Assembly: GCA_964036045.1 (NCBI GenBank)
Contig: OZ038392.1
Span: 36,717,330-36,781,329 of the forward strand
DNA from: Eutreptiella sp. 'Long Island Sound 2002'
Lineage: Eukaryota > Euglenozoa > Euglenophyceae > Eutreptiales > Eutreptiaceae
Length of the DNA: 64,000 nucleotides
Reading direction: 5' to 3'
Under the pieces are notes generated by a model. That model had not been told where the DNA came from. It saw only the letters and a list, made by a program, of their open reading frames with translations, and made no database searches. Each line of letters begins with the position of its first letter. The stretch's first letter is position 1. Below, piece after piece: positions 9,992 through 21,693 of the stretch. A program made the translations under genes and the position numbers.

Positions 9992-12900
9992 CCTACACAC
10001 ATACATGCACACTCACAGTCATAGTCATAGATCAGTTATCATGCTGTCTCCTGTTGTTACCGGCCACCATGACCAAGCAGGTGCTTCCCACCCTGACACA
10101 GTGCTGTGGGTCCCAAGGCTGCCTAAGATGGTCAAAAGCATGACGGAGGGCCCAAAGGACCGGAAATACTGGCCGTCTAGGGGGGCGCAGTGCGCGCGCT
10201 TAGCGCAGTGCACGCGCAATGCAAGCGCAGTGCAACTATTTGGGCGCATGGCCGTACTAGAGACCCATACTTTGTGATACTAGGGGCATAATTGTTGTTT
10301 GAGAGTAGGTTTTGATGCTTCTTCCACGTTGGGGATACGGCATTTTTGGATTTTCACCTAGTTTCACCCATTTCCACCTTTTTTCACACTTTTTTGCTCA
10401 TTTCCCCCAAATCCACTCTTTTCTAGGTTGATTTCTCCCCACCATGGGACCTCAAGAAGGCAGAGGTGATGCATCCATGTTGTTTCCTCCCCATCATGGG
10501 GACCCTGAGCAGGCACGGCTGATGTCGGACCTCAGGATCATGATCAAGGCGGAGGGACAATCCAGCATCCTCTCCAAGTGCTGTATCAAGTCCAAGTATT
10601 ATAATTGAAGGTGACTTCATGGGCTTCATCAACACCAAGGATCCTTCATGCTAGCCAAGACGTTCAATGGCGTCATCCCGAGATGGTCGGCAACGGGGCT
10701 ATGTTGGATGGCCATACCCAGCACCCTGGGTCCATCCTCCCACACCCATTCGTGGAAGATGGACCACTGCCTGCCCCCACACAAGGAGGTCTCCCAGGGT
10801 CTACAGTGGGACCTGCTCCTCAGGCAGGGGTGATGCAAGGGCGTTTGGACGGGTTGCGCTTGGGGGCTCTTCAAGGGGAACTTGGTCTAAAAAGTAGCGC
10901 GCAGTGTGTCCCTAGGCTTTGGGGGCAGTGGCAACTACAGGGCATTAGCAGCATTAGCAATGGTGACGAACGCTGGCAACAGCGCATCCACAAGCAAGCT
11001 CCAGTCCTAGGGCCGGCACTGCAGCAATCAAGTAACAAATGCAGCAAACCTTTGGCACAAGACAAGGACGTGGATCTTAGCTCGCTCAGCTACATCTTGG
11101 TGCACCATGGTTTTTTGTGTGTCGGTGTGCGTCCAACCCATGGTTCACCCGCATGTCCCACTCCTTGATTGCACCCCTTGCATGGCCAACACGGAGAAGA
11201 TGTCGTCCATACATATGCGCATACATACGAATGTACATACATACATACATAGTCATAGGGGGAGCCTTAAGCGCAGTGCGCGTGCAGTGCGCGCGCAGTG
11301 CAACTATTTGGGCGTCCGGCCGTACTAGAGACCCATACTTTGAGATACTAGGGGCCCCTAGGGGCATCATGGTGACCCCTAGCGGAGGTTTTGACTTCTG
11401 ATTTTGTCCCCCTTTGTTTGGGTGTGCCAAAGGTGATTGAGCAAATCTTGCGGTTCGGCAAGGGTAACCACTTACCAAGGGATGAAGAAAGTGTAATCAT
11501 CCAGGATGGGCTTGATGGCCAACCATTCTCTGAAGGCGGCAGTGAAGCGCCAACACTGCAGCCTGCGATTGACCGTTTGCGCCGTGAGAAAAGAGAGAGA
11601 GAGAGAGAGGCCAAGAAACAAGCAAAACATGCGCAGCAGTTCCTAGAAAAGCGGCAACACACACTAGATGCTTTTTGTGTTGTTGCGCCCCCTCGGGCCG
11701 ATGTGGCTTCGTCCAGCTCCAATCTCCCTCAACCCTCTCAGTCCTCGCAACCCCTTGTGGCTACACAATCTCAACCCCAATCCGATTCTACCCGCAAGGG
11801 AAAGGAGAGAGCCCCTTCCTCACAACCGAAACCACACATGTGGCACTCGGGCATTGTAACGAACATGTGTGTGTTATGTTAAGGGAAGGTAGTTTGCAAC
11901 TTTCTTGAGCTGGGGCAGCTTGGGTCACCTAATTCTAAGGGCGTTTCCAAGGGGTGTGCTTGGGGGCTCTTCGGGGGGAACATAGTACAAAAGTAGCGCG
12001 CAGTGCGCGTGCAGTGCGCGCGCAGTGCAAAGATTCCCCCATAGTCATAGTCATAACCACTTATCATGCCGTCTACTGGAGTTACCAGGCATCTCGCACC
12101 GACAAGTGGTTCCTGCCTTGCTCGATCCCATGGGTCCCAGTGCTGCCTTGGGTGGCCCACAGCATGACGGAGGACCCAGAGGACCGGGGATACCGGCCAA
12201 CTAGGCTTTGGGGGCATTGGCACTTGCAAAGCATTAGCATTAGCAACCGCGACGAGCGCTGGCCCGTTGGATCGCCGGGGGTAGTGGGCAAGGCATATCA
12301 AGCAGCATAGCAACAAGCAGCAAGCAGGGGTGCATCCTGTGGGCGCAATGCAGCAACCCAGAAACAAAGCAGCATGCATGCAGCGAAACAAGACCTGGCC
12401 CCGTCGTGGTGTCCTCCCCTGATGTCCTTTGACGTATCATCCCCTCGGCCCACGTGCACCGTGCAACCGGTATTACACATGCAAAAGTCCATGGACTTGC
12501 AGCCAGGGTTTCTGGGGAGCTTCAGCCTAGCCTGGCCCTCAGCCTTCACTGCCCCCTTGTCCGCATCGTATAGGCCAAGAGTACTTTGTGCCCCCCCCCC
12601 CCCCGGGCACCTCTTTTGGACCCCCAGACCGAGATACATCATCCTCTCTATGCACACGGTAATACTCCATTGCCGCCAATAGCCCGTAGCCGCGCCCATG
12701 GTATACCCCCACCGGACCCACATATATAGGACTGTGTCCCTCACCTCAAGGTAGTGACCCGAGCCGACCCGTGTTAATTGTACATACTCTCTTATAGTAT
12801 TACACGAGGGTCTACAAGGGGGATGCCGGCCACCCCGCAGCATGAGAGGCACAACCCGTGAATATCGCTGGCTGGGATTTGGGCTGGTGGGTGCCGTAGC

Positions 12901-15900
12901 TTGGTTATCGGCCCCCTGTAGGGGTACCCACCAGAGATTCGCCCCGGGCCGACGTAACCATGTTCACCTCATCTGGCCCACATACATTGCCATGACGCCT
13001 ACCCTTGACCGTTACGTGCACTGTTTGGCCAGCTCCCGTGGTTGTGCAATCTCCGCCACAGTGGCGGCCAGGCCGCAGGTTCGGCATCCACCGACGACGT
13101 GGCATGCTTACTTATAGCATGGGCATGTGCCTCACCCCCTGGACCTCTCATAAAGGCACGGTGTACAAAGGTACATGACGGGCCGCTCATGCCACTCTAC
13201 CCCTATATAGCCTTGCAGGCTCGCAACCACCGCTAAGGTTGTGCCTGCTGCTACCGCCAGTGCGTTGTACCACCGCGCGCTCGCACCGCCACCGCGCCTC
13301 GCCAGGCCACTGGGCGCTGCGTATGCTCATTACCCGCGAGTGCCTCACTCTGCACCCACCACCACCATCGCCCCCGCCGCCGTGCTACTTGCTACGTGTG
13401 CAGAGGTCAAATGGTTAGGCTATGTACATGCCCGTAGGCAGTGTCCCGCTAGTTTGCTTGTGGGGCCAGGGGATGCCCCGGTACATCCTCTGAGTTGTTT
13501 CAGGGGTCAGAGGGCCACCCCAGTACCTCCATGAGTTGTTCGAGGGGTCACGGGACACCCCAGTACTCCCACTGAAGTGCTCATGGGACCCGTGGGCTGC
13601 CCCTATACCTCCCTAAGTTGGTCCCCGGGTCAAGGGACACCCCCATACTCCCACAGATTTTCTCCCGGGGCCCGTGGGCGGCCGCCGATACCTCCCTGGG
13701 TTAGTCCTGGGGTCAGGACACCTGAGTACTCCCACTGAATTGTTTCTAGGACCCGTGGGCGGCCCCTATACCTCCCTGGGTTGGTCTTGGGGTCAGGGGA
13801 CACCCCCATACCCCCACGAAGTCTCTTCCGGGGCCTGTGGGCTGCCCCAATACCTCCTTGAGTGGTTCTTGGGGTCAAGGGGCACCCTCATAGCGGCATC
13901 CCCCCGCTGCCAGGCCGCATACACGTACACCTATCCAAGCCATAATGCCTGCCTCAGACGTCCACGCCCACATTCTTCTCGAGTCGCCATTCATCATCGA
14001 CTTGTAGCACCTTCGCATATCCCATGTGGTCATCCAGGCTGCGGTGACTCCACGCGCAGCCCGACCTATGGAGCTGCTCCCCGCAGCCCGTGGCCAACAC
14101 CAGTAGCGCTGGCATGGGGACATTGCATGTATTCACTTAACCCCCCAGAGTAACCCGTGGATGAACCCCCGTGACTGCCGTAGCCGGGTCGCCAGTAGAG
14201 ACCCCGGTGCCATGGGAATACCCTACAGGGGTTTGGGCCTTATTACCCTGGTCGCGACGACCCATGACACCTCACTATTGTATGTGGCGACCCGGGGTAG
14301 GCGGGCGTAGCCATACGTCGTTCGAACCATGCGTGCAGGGCGGTACTGCGCACTATCAGGCCGGCACGACCTACCACACAGCGATGGCCGTCATATCACG
14401 CCCGCCGCTGCCGCACACATAGGCCAGTAGGAGGCCACGTCTCATATGCTATCTCCGCCGCTGTATCCACCAGACGGACAACACTCGGCATTCCACCCAC
14501 CGTTGCGCTTGGTCACACAGCATCATCCACGTACCCAGCCATTCCCCTATAAAAGCCCTCTGTTATGCCAGAGCCATAGGACCCGGGAGTCGCCGTCCAG
14601 CGCAGCCCACCACAGTAGCAAGGGAAGCACCGCACTCCATCCACCTGTACATCCCGTAAGTCACGCTGGATTGCCTTCCACGCGCTCGATGACAGCTGTC
14701 CTAAGTGCCACAGTGCCCACCTGGCTTTGGGCCACCCCCTGCCGGCTTGCTCTCGGCAAGACCCACATAGCGGGGTAGAGGCACACTGGCGCACCCATAC
14801 CGGCGCCGTAGTGCCGCACCCGTTGCATACTAGCGGAAGTATCGACTGAGAGGGGACACAGCCGCCTTCGCAGCGTTGAGACCACAAGGCCTAGCAAACA
14901 TCATTGCAGGCCTCGTGGTAGCGGAGAAGTGCACTCGCCAGGGCACGAGCGGTAGCACTACAGAGCAGGCTCCGTTTCACCTGGGCCCACGTTGATGTCG
15001 GGGTGAGAACCGGCTGTCCGTCCAACCCTCCCGAGAGGTATTCAAATAGCCGGGGCCATGGCACTGCCCGGAGGCGGGGTTTGCCCCCCGCCAGGAGCCT
15101 CCATCCATAGTCCTGCACTATCTTCACGATGACGTCTACTCCTGCTTGACAGGGGCATTGAGTCGATGCGATCACCAATCGCTGCCCTCTAGACTGGGCC
15201 TCGACCACCGGCTCAAGGTCTAAGGTATCCAACGTGTGACGGGCGTCTGCTGACGCATTGTCATCCCCATCCGGCAGCAATAGCAACACCGCCGTGATGC
15301 AACCAGGTGCGTCGTCTCCCTGGATCCGCGCAAGGTGCTTGGATCCCACCAAGACCACCATGCACCTTTACCCCTCCACCACCGGGACGACCCTCCGTAG
15401 CTGCCGGTCATTCCCCCATGCCCAACACGGTGGTCACCGCCAGAACCGGGAGGGAGCACAACGGCTCTTGGAAGACAGGCAGTACATCACTGGGCGGGCC
15501 CATGATGCTCCCGATTGCAGGATGGCCTACAAACACCTTGAGCCAGGGTTCGTCATGACCATCCGGGTTGCACACCATGGTACCGCGGATGGTGGCTCGG
15601 GAGTGCGCGGACACTTCACGGGACCGCGCCCGGAATGTGGTGAAGTCTTGAGGTAACCAAGACTCGATCCATTTGCTAAAGGCCTGTGCCTCCGCCGCCA
15701 TCCACTAGGGAAACGTGGACATGGCCTCGTTGTGCGTAATGTACGACCTTGACACCAGTAACGCATGCAGCGGTGCCCGCTGAAAGGCCGCTAGAAGGCT
15801 GCCTGGGAGGCCATCGAAAGGGTTTCGAAAGGGCTCCACGGTGGCAGCTGTCGGACCCTGCCAGCCGGCGGGCAGAAGGACGTATCACCGCGCAGGAATG

Positions 15901-18900
15901 CGTACGTAGCCTTCCTCCGATCTCCCGGCGGCAGCTGCATGATCTTGGTGAGTCGATGATTTCTCCGGGCGTAGCCATCTTCCCCAATCTGGATCATGTC
16001 CTCTAGGAACAGCTGGGCCTTCGCCGGGCCTCGGGACGAGGCAACCCGCACCGCGGCGAAGAGCCGCTTGAGGTCACCCAGGATCACCAGGATCCCGCCA
16101 TTAAGGACTCCGTCCACCTATATCCATGCTCCTTCCAGGACATGAACTCCATGGCCCTGTCTGCGAGTGGTAGGTCCGCTGTGAACTCCTCGACCTTCGC
16201 ACACAGTAGCCGCGCAACCGCCTCATCCCGTTCGCACAATATGCGCCACTGGCCCGTGTCTTCCTTGGGCCCTCCACAGAAGATGCAGCGAAGCGCAAGA
16301 ATCACCCTGCGGGTGACTTCCGGCCGCCACCGCCGTCGAAAGGGTTCCACGGTGGCAGCTGTCGGACCCTGCTAGCCGGCGGGCAGAATGGCGTATCACT
16401 GCGGAGGAAAGCGTATGTAGCTTTCCTCCGATCTCCCGGCGGCAGCTGCATGATCTTGGTGAGTCGATGATTTCTCCGGGCGTAGCCATTTTCTCCTATG
16501 TGGATCATGTCCTCTAGGAACAGCCTGGCCTTCGCCGGGCCTCGGGACGAGGCAGCCCGCACCGCGGCGAAGAGCCGCTTGAGGTCACCCGGGACTACTC
16601 CCGCCATTAGGGACTCCGTCCATTTGCATCCATGCTCCTTCGAGAACATGGACTCCACGGCCCTGTCTGCGAGTGGCAGGTCCGCTGTGGACTCCTCGAC
16701 CTTCGCACACAGTAGCCGCGCAACCGCCTCATCCCGTTCGCACAATATGCGCAAGTGGCCCGTGTCTTCCTCGGGCCCTCCACACAAGATGCAGCGAAAC
16801 GCAGGAGTCACCCTGCGGGTGACTTTCTGCCGCCACCGTCGCATGACTTGCATGGTGGGGAGAGTGCTCCGGAAGATCAGAATGATCCCAGGAGGCTTTG
16901 AAAGGCCACAGTAGCGGCAGTGATGATCGTGGCAGCGACGCTGTTTGGAGTCGAACTAGCGGATGTGGCCCCACGAGACGTGAATAGCTTTGAGTCGGCG
17001 ATCATGACGGCGATCTGGGGGCCCAACAGGCCATGCAGGGGAAAGGAGGTGGTGTTTGCCCTGCTGTTGCCAGGGCACAGAGTGGCTCCATCCATGGTGG
17101 TTCCGTACAGGAGGATGCGCTGGCTTGCACACATTGCACGCACCCCCGGCACTGCCCAAACCGTCACGCAAGCCATCTGGGAGCAAGCAAAGAAACCCAA
17201 AGGTACGGGCCCGCTGGGTCGCGCCCTGCAAGAATTCCGACGGCTCGGTTGGCGCACTTTGCGGGGGTGGTGGAGCTGGGCAATGCCGCGAAGTGCACTT
17301 TGTACACGCATCCAAGGAGTATGTAGAGCACTTGTTTAGAGAATCCCTGAGAGAGCACCACTTGGAGGCGCTGGAGAAACGGAGACCGAGGCTCTTTGGC
17401 GGCATGGGAACTCGGCTCGACAGAGAGCTCACACTGAGCTGAGCGATGCGCCACTGAGCTGGACAGGTTGCTGCTGCGTGGCGTGATGGCAGGGGCGCTG
17501 TGGACCGCGGACAGAGCGCATCGGAGAGGCCTACGCCAGGGTGACAGGTGCCCCTACTACGATAAAGGATCACAGGAGGATGAGGACCACCTCCCGTGGT
17601 GGTGTGCAGCCTGGAAATCAGCACGGGACCCCTTCTTGCCGGAGCTCATGCTGCTGGCGCGAGCCCTCAAGCTGGGGGCGCTGTCAGAATGGCCGCCGTG
17701 CCTCCGCCTTTGTGGGCTGCTGTCAGAGGCTGTGGTGAGACGCAGTGGCCTGTCGCGAGGGCCAGGCTGGAAGAAGCCGCAAGGAGTTGAACAGGGTCTC
17801 AAGACACTGGGTACCGGAGCCGGGGGAAGACCCCTTGGAGGCGTCCCGACAGCGAGAGGAGCTGCCCTTGGCGGGACATCAATGGGCACACGACGACCAG
17901 AACCCAGTAGAGCGGTTCGTACGCCAGCTACACTACATGTTCTTGGCGGTGCTGCGGGCCAGGAAGCAGCGAGAAGAGGAGGACTGCCTCCTGTTCCCCG
18001 TGGAGCAGCGCAAGGCGCCCCAGGAGCAGTACCCGTGGCATCAACTGCAACCCTCTTTCCCACGGCCATGTAAAACGCACCTGCCTGAGATGGGGCAGCT
18101 GCCTAGAGACTGGAAATGGGGGCCGGACTTTCAGCCGGCCATCCTGTTGTGGCTCTCAGAGCTCCAATCTCTGCCACGTGACGACAACTTGCCCGAGGCG
18201 CACCGACAAGTGTCCTTCCTGGAGCTGGCATTGGATTTCGAGTCATACACAGGGAGGCCTCTCCCCCCCACTCCGCAAACACGGTTCGCGGGGGGAGAGA
18301 TGTCGCTGCAAGAGAAGGGCAGAGTCCTGCGGCTAGCGGTCAGTCTGCTGGGGAAGGCGGCGGGCAGGGAGTCCATTCTCCCCGTGGGCTTCACCAACAG
18401 GTGTCGTTCTCTGGTCCCGCTGGGGGCAGGCACCATAGCGGGTGTAAAAGGCAGGCCCGTCTTCACACGACCGACGGCGGTCTGGCACCACCTGCGCCGT
18501 CTACAGCAGTACAGCGCAGCGAGATGGGCGCAACAACAACAGACGAGGATGGCGCGGCGGCAGAGCAAGCGGAGACTTGCGCAGGGCGCGCAGGCGAAGC
18601 CGGCAGGGGAGCAGCAGTCAAAGAAAGCGAGATGCCCGGGTAAGGGAGGTGCGAAACGCTCAGCGGGGGCGTACGCCAGCGATTTTTATGCGGGCCTAGT
18701 GATCCCGCCAGGGCCCGGCGAGGCCCACGGTACCGGGTCACCGATGACGAGGACATCCCAGCGGAGCCGGCGTGCAACAACAGGACGGCGCTTTTTACCC
18801 CACCACAGAAGTGCGCAGTGGCGCGACGCCCTGAGCAGCGGCCACGGCTACCCCGCCTCTGGGTCTGCGCGGCACACCAACACAGACAATGCGCGTCCTG

Positions 18901-19851
18901 TGCAGCTGTGGGCAGGGGGGTGCGGCACTGCTGTGCCAGAGGACATGCCGGGCATCCATGGCCGCCGATGGCCTTGCGGGGCCAGCAGAGGGGGGCACGG
19001 CAAGCGGAGGCGCGCACCCTGGGGCGGGGGGTACACCATCAGCGAAGCGGCGTAAACGTCAGTGGGGCCCCAGGCCCAGACCGAGTGCGGCCCCACAAGC
19101 GAGGGAGGGTGGACGCAACCCCCCCCCCCCCCTGCCAAAAGGATGCGCTGTCAGCCGCCGGGCGCCGCACGGCATGGCAGATCAGGGACAGAGGTGACAT
19201 AACCCCCATTCCCCAGAGGTTCTGGCTCAGGTGAGGCCCCCTACCGCCACCCAAGCAGGCACCAGAGACAGAACCGCGGACCGCCAGGACTGCATGATTT
19301 GTCTTCTTAAGCCGGCGCCTCAGGCGACCGCATACAAACAGCAAGCCTCTCACATAGGTACACGTAAAACTTGCTACACGGTGCACACATACATACCTTG
19401 CGGTTGAGAATCTTGGAACTGGTTTCGGTCATGAAAATGTGTTGAGCTACATGCGTCCATACATAAACATTATAACAATTTATTATTCAATTTGTTTCCC
19501 AATCTCATGCAATCCTTTCAGTGCATTCCGTCCTTTCCTCAGGCAGGTTCAGCTCTCCCTCTCATCTTTTCTTTTACCTCTTTTCCTTTATCCTCTCCCT
19601 CCACCTCTGGCACCTTGTGTTCCTCCACCTCTTCCCACCCCTTCAACTCCTTCTCCGTCTTGTCCCCATTTGAGCCCCCAGGTTTTCACACCCACATTCC
19701 CCTTTTCACTCTCCCTCAGTCTGAAATGGACCAGGCACCACCAAACCCCATGTCCAGCCCCATCGCCTGGATTGGTCTTGCCTTCATCTTCACGCCAATC
19801 ATCGGGCTGGCCATTGGCATTGCCACCGGTGCCATCCTGCTCCCCAACTAA
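9307..19851 (+). CDS. Candidate plastid-targeted small membrane protein (2 exons, ~10 kb intron)
   Basis: The model joins 9307-9642 (112 codons) with 19720-19851 (43 codons plus stop), phase 0 on both sides, giving 155 residues. The N-terminal 31 residues are basic and hydroxylated. Residues 32-58 are a hydrophobic segment ending TASA before LWVAPSA, resembling a signal peptide followed by a Ser/Thr/Ala-rich transit peptide at about 60-98, as in secondary plastids. Exon 2 supplies one membrane span of about 25 residues (SPIAWIGLAFIFTPIIGLAI) near the C-terminus. I do not recognise the mature protein; small photosystem or cytochrome b6f subunits have this size and topology, but no signature matches. 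A second donor, GTAAGT at 9715, would add 24 residues in frame. The exon pairing is inferred from phase and signals over 10 kb, so the link is less sure than either exon. Confidence 0.5.
9868..9990. repeat. (GTT)n trinucleotide microsatellite, interrupted
   Basis: Three GTT blocks separated by ACATT, with a few GCT units, lying just inside the large intron of the plastid-type gene. Confidence 0.95.
11391..11882 (+). CDS. Hypothetical charged-helix ORF, 163 codons
   Basis: The frame has a Lys/Arg/Glu-rich helix (IDRLRREKREREREAKKQAK) from about residue 63, partly encoded by a short AGAG repeat, then a Ser/Gln/Pro-rich tail ending in PKPHMWHSG. It is the only protein-like frame in the shuffled repeat cluster, and the flanking modules make a transposon protein plausible. 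No domain recognised; it may be an exon rather than a whole gene. Confidence 0.3.
   Translation: MTSDFVPLCLGVPKVIEQILRFGKGNHLPRDEESVIIQDGLDGQPFSEGGSEAPTLQPAIDRLRREKREREREAKKQAKHAQQFLEKRQHTLDAFCVVAPPRADVASSSSNLPQPSQSSQPLVATQSQPQSDSTRKGKERAPSSQPKPHMWHSGIVTNMCVLC
13455..13890. repeat. ~42-bp minisatellite, about ten units
   Basis: Degenerate units alternate around GGGTCAGGGGACACCCCCAT and GTGGGCGGCCCCTATACCTC with about 42-base spacing, so an 84-base higher-order unit is also visible. It lies in the large intron upstream of the LINE relics. Confidence 0.85.
14891..16853 (-). pseudogene. Minus-strand LINE-like relic with a CCHC-type motif, internally duplicated
   Basis: Two frames read CILCGGPEEDTGHLRILC and then CFCGG...ILC about 500 bases later, each followed by ARLLCAKVEE, SSRGPAKA and KIMQLPPGDRRKATYAFLR. 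The zinc motif spacing fits LINE ORF2 tails. Further downstream on the same strand the frames at 15408-15701 and 14891-15361 continue a protein-like sequence (VGHPAIGSIMGPPSDVLPVF; QDYGWRLLAGGKPRLRAVPW) across stops and frame shifts. It lies head to head with the plus-strand LINE relic starting at 16890. I cannot assign it to a named clade. Confidence 0.5.
15835..16850. repeat. Tandem duplication of ~500 bp within the LINE relic
   Basis: The segments at about 15835-16335 and 16340-16850 are direct copies with scattered substitutions; for example CACGGTGGCAGCTGTCGGAC begins both, and CTGCATGATCTTGGTGAGTC recurs about 500 bases apart. Both copies carry the zinc-motif coding sequence, so the duplication followed insertion of the element. 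Confidence 0.8.
16890..19150 (+). pseudogene. Broken second copy of the same LINE family
   Basis: It matches the 32.1-34.3 kb element domain by domain: WLAHIARTPGTAQTVTQAIW at 17.1 kb, RPRLFGGM at 17.38 kb, the CPYYDKG...EDEDHLPWWC zinc-like motif at 17.55 kb with one Cys changed to Tyr, SFLELALDFESYTGRPL at 18.2 kb, and RGVRHCCARGH near 18.9 kb. At least four frame changes (near 17.28, 17.45, 17.75 and 18.8 kb) break it. A 3' untranslated match containing CAGAGGTTCTG is shared by both copies. It sits inside the large intron of the plastid-type gene, same strand. Confidence 0.7.
19720..19851 (+). CDS. Exon 2: single transmembrane segment and stop
   Basis: Preceded by an unusually long pyrimidine tract (about 19545-19716) ending CCCTCAG, an excellent acceptor. 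It encodes SEMDQAPPNPMSSPIAWIGL followed by a continuous hydrophobic span and TAA. A second in-frame CAG acceptor 15 bases on would remove five residues and give the AG|G context seen elsewhere in the window. Confidence 0.6.
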   Translation, partial: SEMDQAPPNPMSSPIAWIGLAFIFTPIIGLAIGIATGAILLPN

Positions 19852-21618
19852 TTGGGGACAGCCTGGGAGCAGATCAGCGGTCAATGTGTGGAACATGTCT
19901 GACCTGCTGGTGGCAAGACCTCCGTGGCTCGGAGCTGCTCATGGACAAACGCTTGAGAAGTCCTAAGTGAAGCCAAGAAGCATCAGGGGGCCCTTTGGCC
20001 CTTTGGCCCTAAGGCCCTTTGAGGACCAGGCCCCACAGTGTGTGTGCCGTTCCACACGGCAGCAAGAGGAGTGTCTGCTCAACTGCAGATCGCGGTCAGG
20101 GTTTGTGCCACTGACTGCGTCGCCAGGCACTGCAAGGCCCATTGAGTCTTTCCAACCATTCATCTGTAGCCCCCTCTTGATTGTGCCCACAGGAAGTCCC
20201 GTTGTGACATACACATATCAGAGTCAAGAAGTTCACAGTATTTCAGCAGAGACAGCCCCTGACATACACCAAACCGCCCCTCTGCCACGGGCACGCTTCA
20301 GTTGCAATGCTTTTTCTGCTTTTGCAGAGCTGTGTAGCAAAGGTCTGGGGAACCCCAAAAACAGAGTACTAAACACAAACAACACCGCAAAACTGGCGAA
20401 AGCCGGGCCGTGATGTGCCGCCTCATCCGAAACAACGGGCCAGTGCTGGCAGGCCTGGCACCTGTCACATATATACCAATCTTGTACGATATTCAGTTAA
20501 AAAAACCCCGGCGACCATCCCTCTGTGCATCTGAAAGTCGCTCAGCGCGGGACTGGCCTCGGTCCTGGTACCCCACCGCATGGGGTTTTCATGACTGCCA
20601 TGCGGGGCAATCCATCAGGGGTCATTGTTGTCTTCTTGTTTTCATGCGGTCCGCTGGGTAAGGGTCATCTGGATGGGCGGTTGCCTGATGGCGGTTGCCG
20701 TTCTGCGGAAGCAGCTGGTGGTCAACCGCCGCCATTGGATTCTTGAATGAGGTTGGCCACCAGCAACCCACCGTTGCAGGTGGTGGTGGACCGTTCTTGG
20801 AAGGCGTCACGGAGTCCCGCAATTTTGTTCTGCCCTATCAAGGATCGCCCTGCAGCAGCATGTCAGATCCGTGCCGTAAGAGCCAAGACCCCCTCATTTA
20901 GTACCTCGAGGGAACTATTGAACATGGTCTCCATAATTCAACTCACAAACGATTTCGAATTATGTTCTGCAATTTCTGAGCGACTCTCCAGTGGGCATGG
21001 GCACTCCCTGAAGTGGAGTGACTGCATTGGGCGTGCTCAGCGCACCACTGGTGTCCTGCTGCTGGGAGTGGACGTCCGAAACCGCGGTGGCCTTGTCCGG
21101 AACCGCGGTGGCCTTATCCGGAGTCGCATGAAACATGTGGACTTGGTAGCGAAGTCGTTGACGGCAATACTGTCGTGCCCCACCGTGTGTGCATGATGCA
21201 TCTTTTGCCCAGCAGCCGTCAACACAAAACTGGGAGACAGCAGGTCCATGAGGTACCGGTCGGTCGGTCATCTAATGTGCACACTGTCATTTTCCTGGTC
21301 ACTATTGCTGAGCAGGTGCCAGGCATTGTTGATTGGACTGGCTGCAGCGAGGTGCTGGCAGTCTTTTCTGGAGCTTTGCGCCCAGATACATGAGATGTAA
21401 CGGGACGAAACAGCAATGCAACGTATTGATGCTGTTTTTAGTGCGTGTTGCTGTACGTTGGAGATGAAACCTTGAAATGACTTGCAAGTAGCTGCGGATT
21501 GTGGTGCTGTACAGTGCCCCAAAAGTATGAGCGAGTGAATAGTATTGCTAATCATTCACAACATTTCCCGATTCAGGCAACGTTTAGGACCCCTTGGGCT
21601 GTGTATCCGGTTCTTCAG
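19852..21618. other. Unassigned stretch downstream of the plastid-type gene
   Basis: A 149-codon plus-strand frame at 20747-21196 and minus-strand frames opposite it are both open, so neither is called. A 21-base tandem copy of CCGCGGTGGCCTTGTCCGGA lies at about 21073-21125. Confidence 0.4.
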
Positions 21619-21693
21619 GCAGGTTGGCCCCGGATGACACGCTGCAGTCCCCTGAGCCCTCAGAGAAGAAGAAGCTGATGGGAGACGATGTGG
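21619..21693 (+). CDS. Isolated exon-like segment, acidic/basic
   Basis: Between acceptor GGTTCTTCAG and donor GTATGC the frame encodes RLAPDDTLQSPEPSEKKKLM plus GDDVG, phase 1 at the 3' end. It may be an upstream exon of the plus-strand gene at 29-41 kb or belong to something else. No neighbour was found that joins it. Confidence 0.3.

Larger units (their letters stand above)
9832..12320 (+). repeat. Cluster of shuffled repeat modules
   Basis: At least four modules recur in different orders: a GTCATAGTCATAG...CATGACGGAGG block (10018-10186 and 12040-12205); GCAGTGCGCGC arrays (10186-10240, 11266-11300, 11996-12030); GGCCGTACTAGAGACCCATA with ACTAGGGGC (10250-10290, 11325-11355); and CTAGGCTTTGGGGGCA...GCATTAGCA (10912-10977, 12209-12263). 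It is probably a decayed nest of one non-autonomous repeat family within the intron. Confidence 0.7.
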
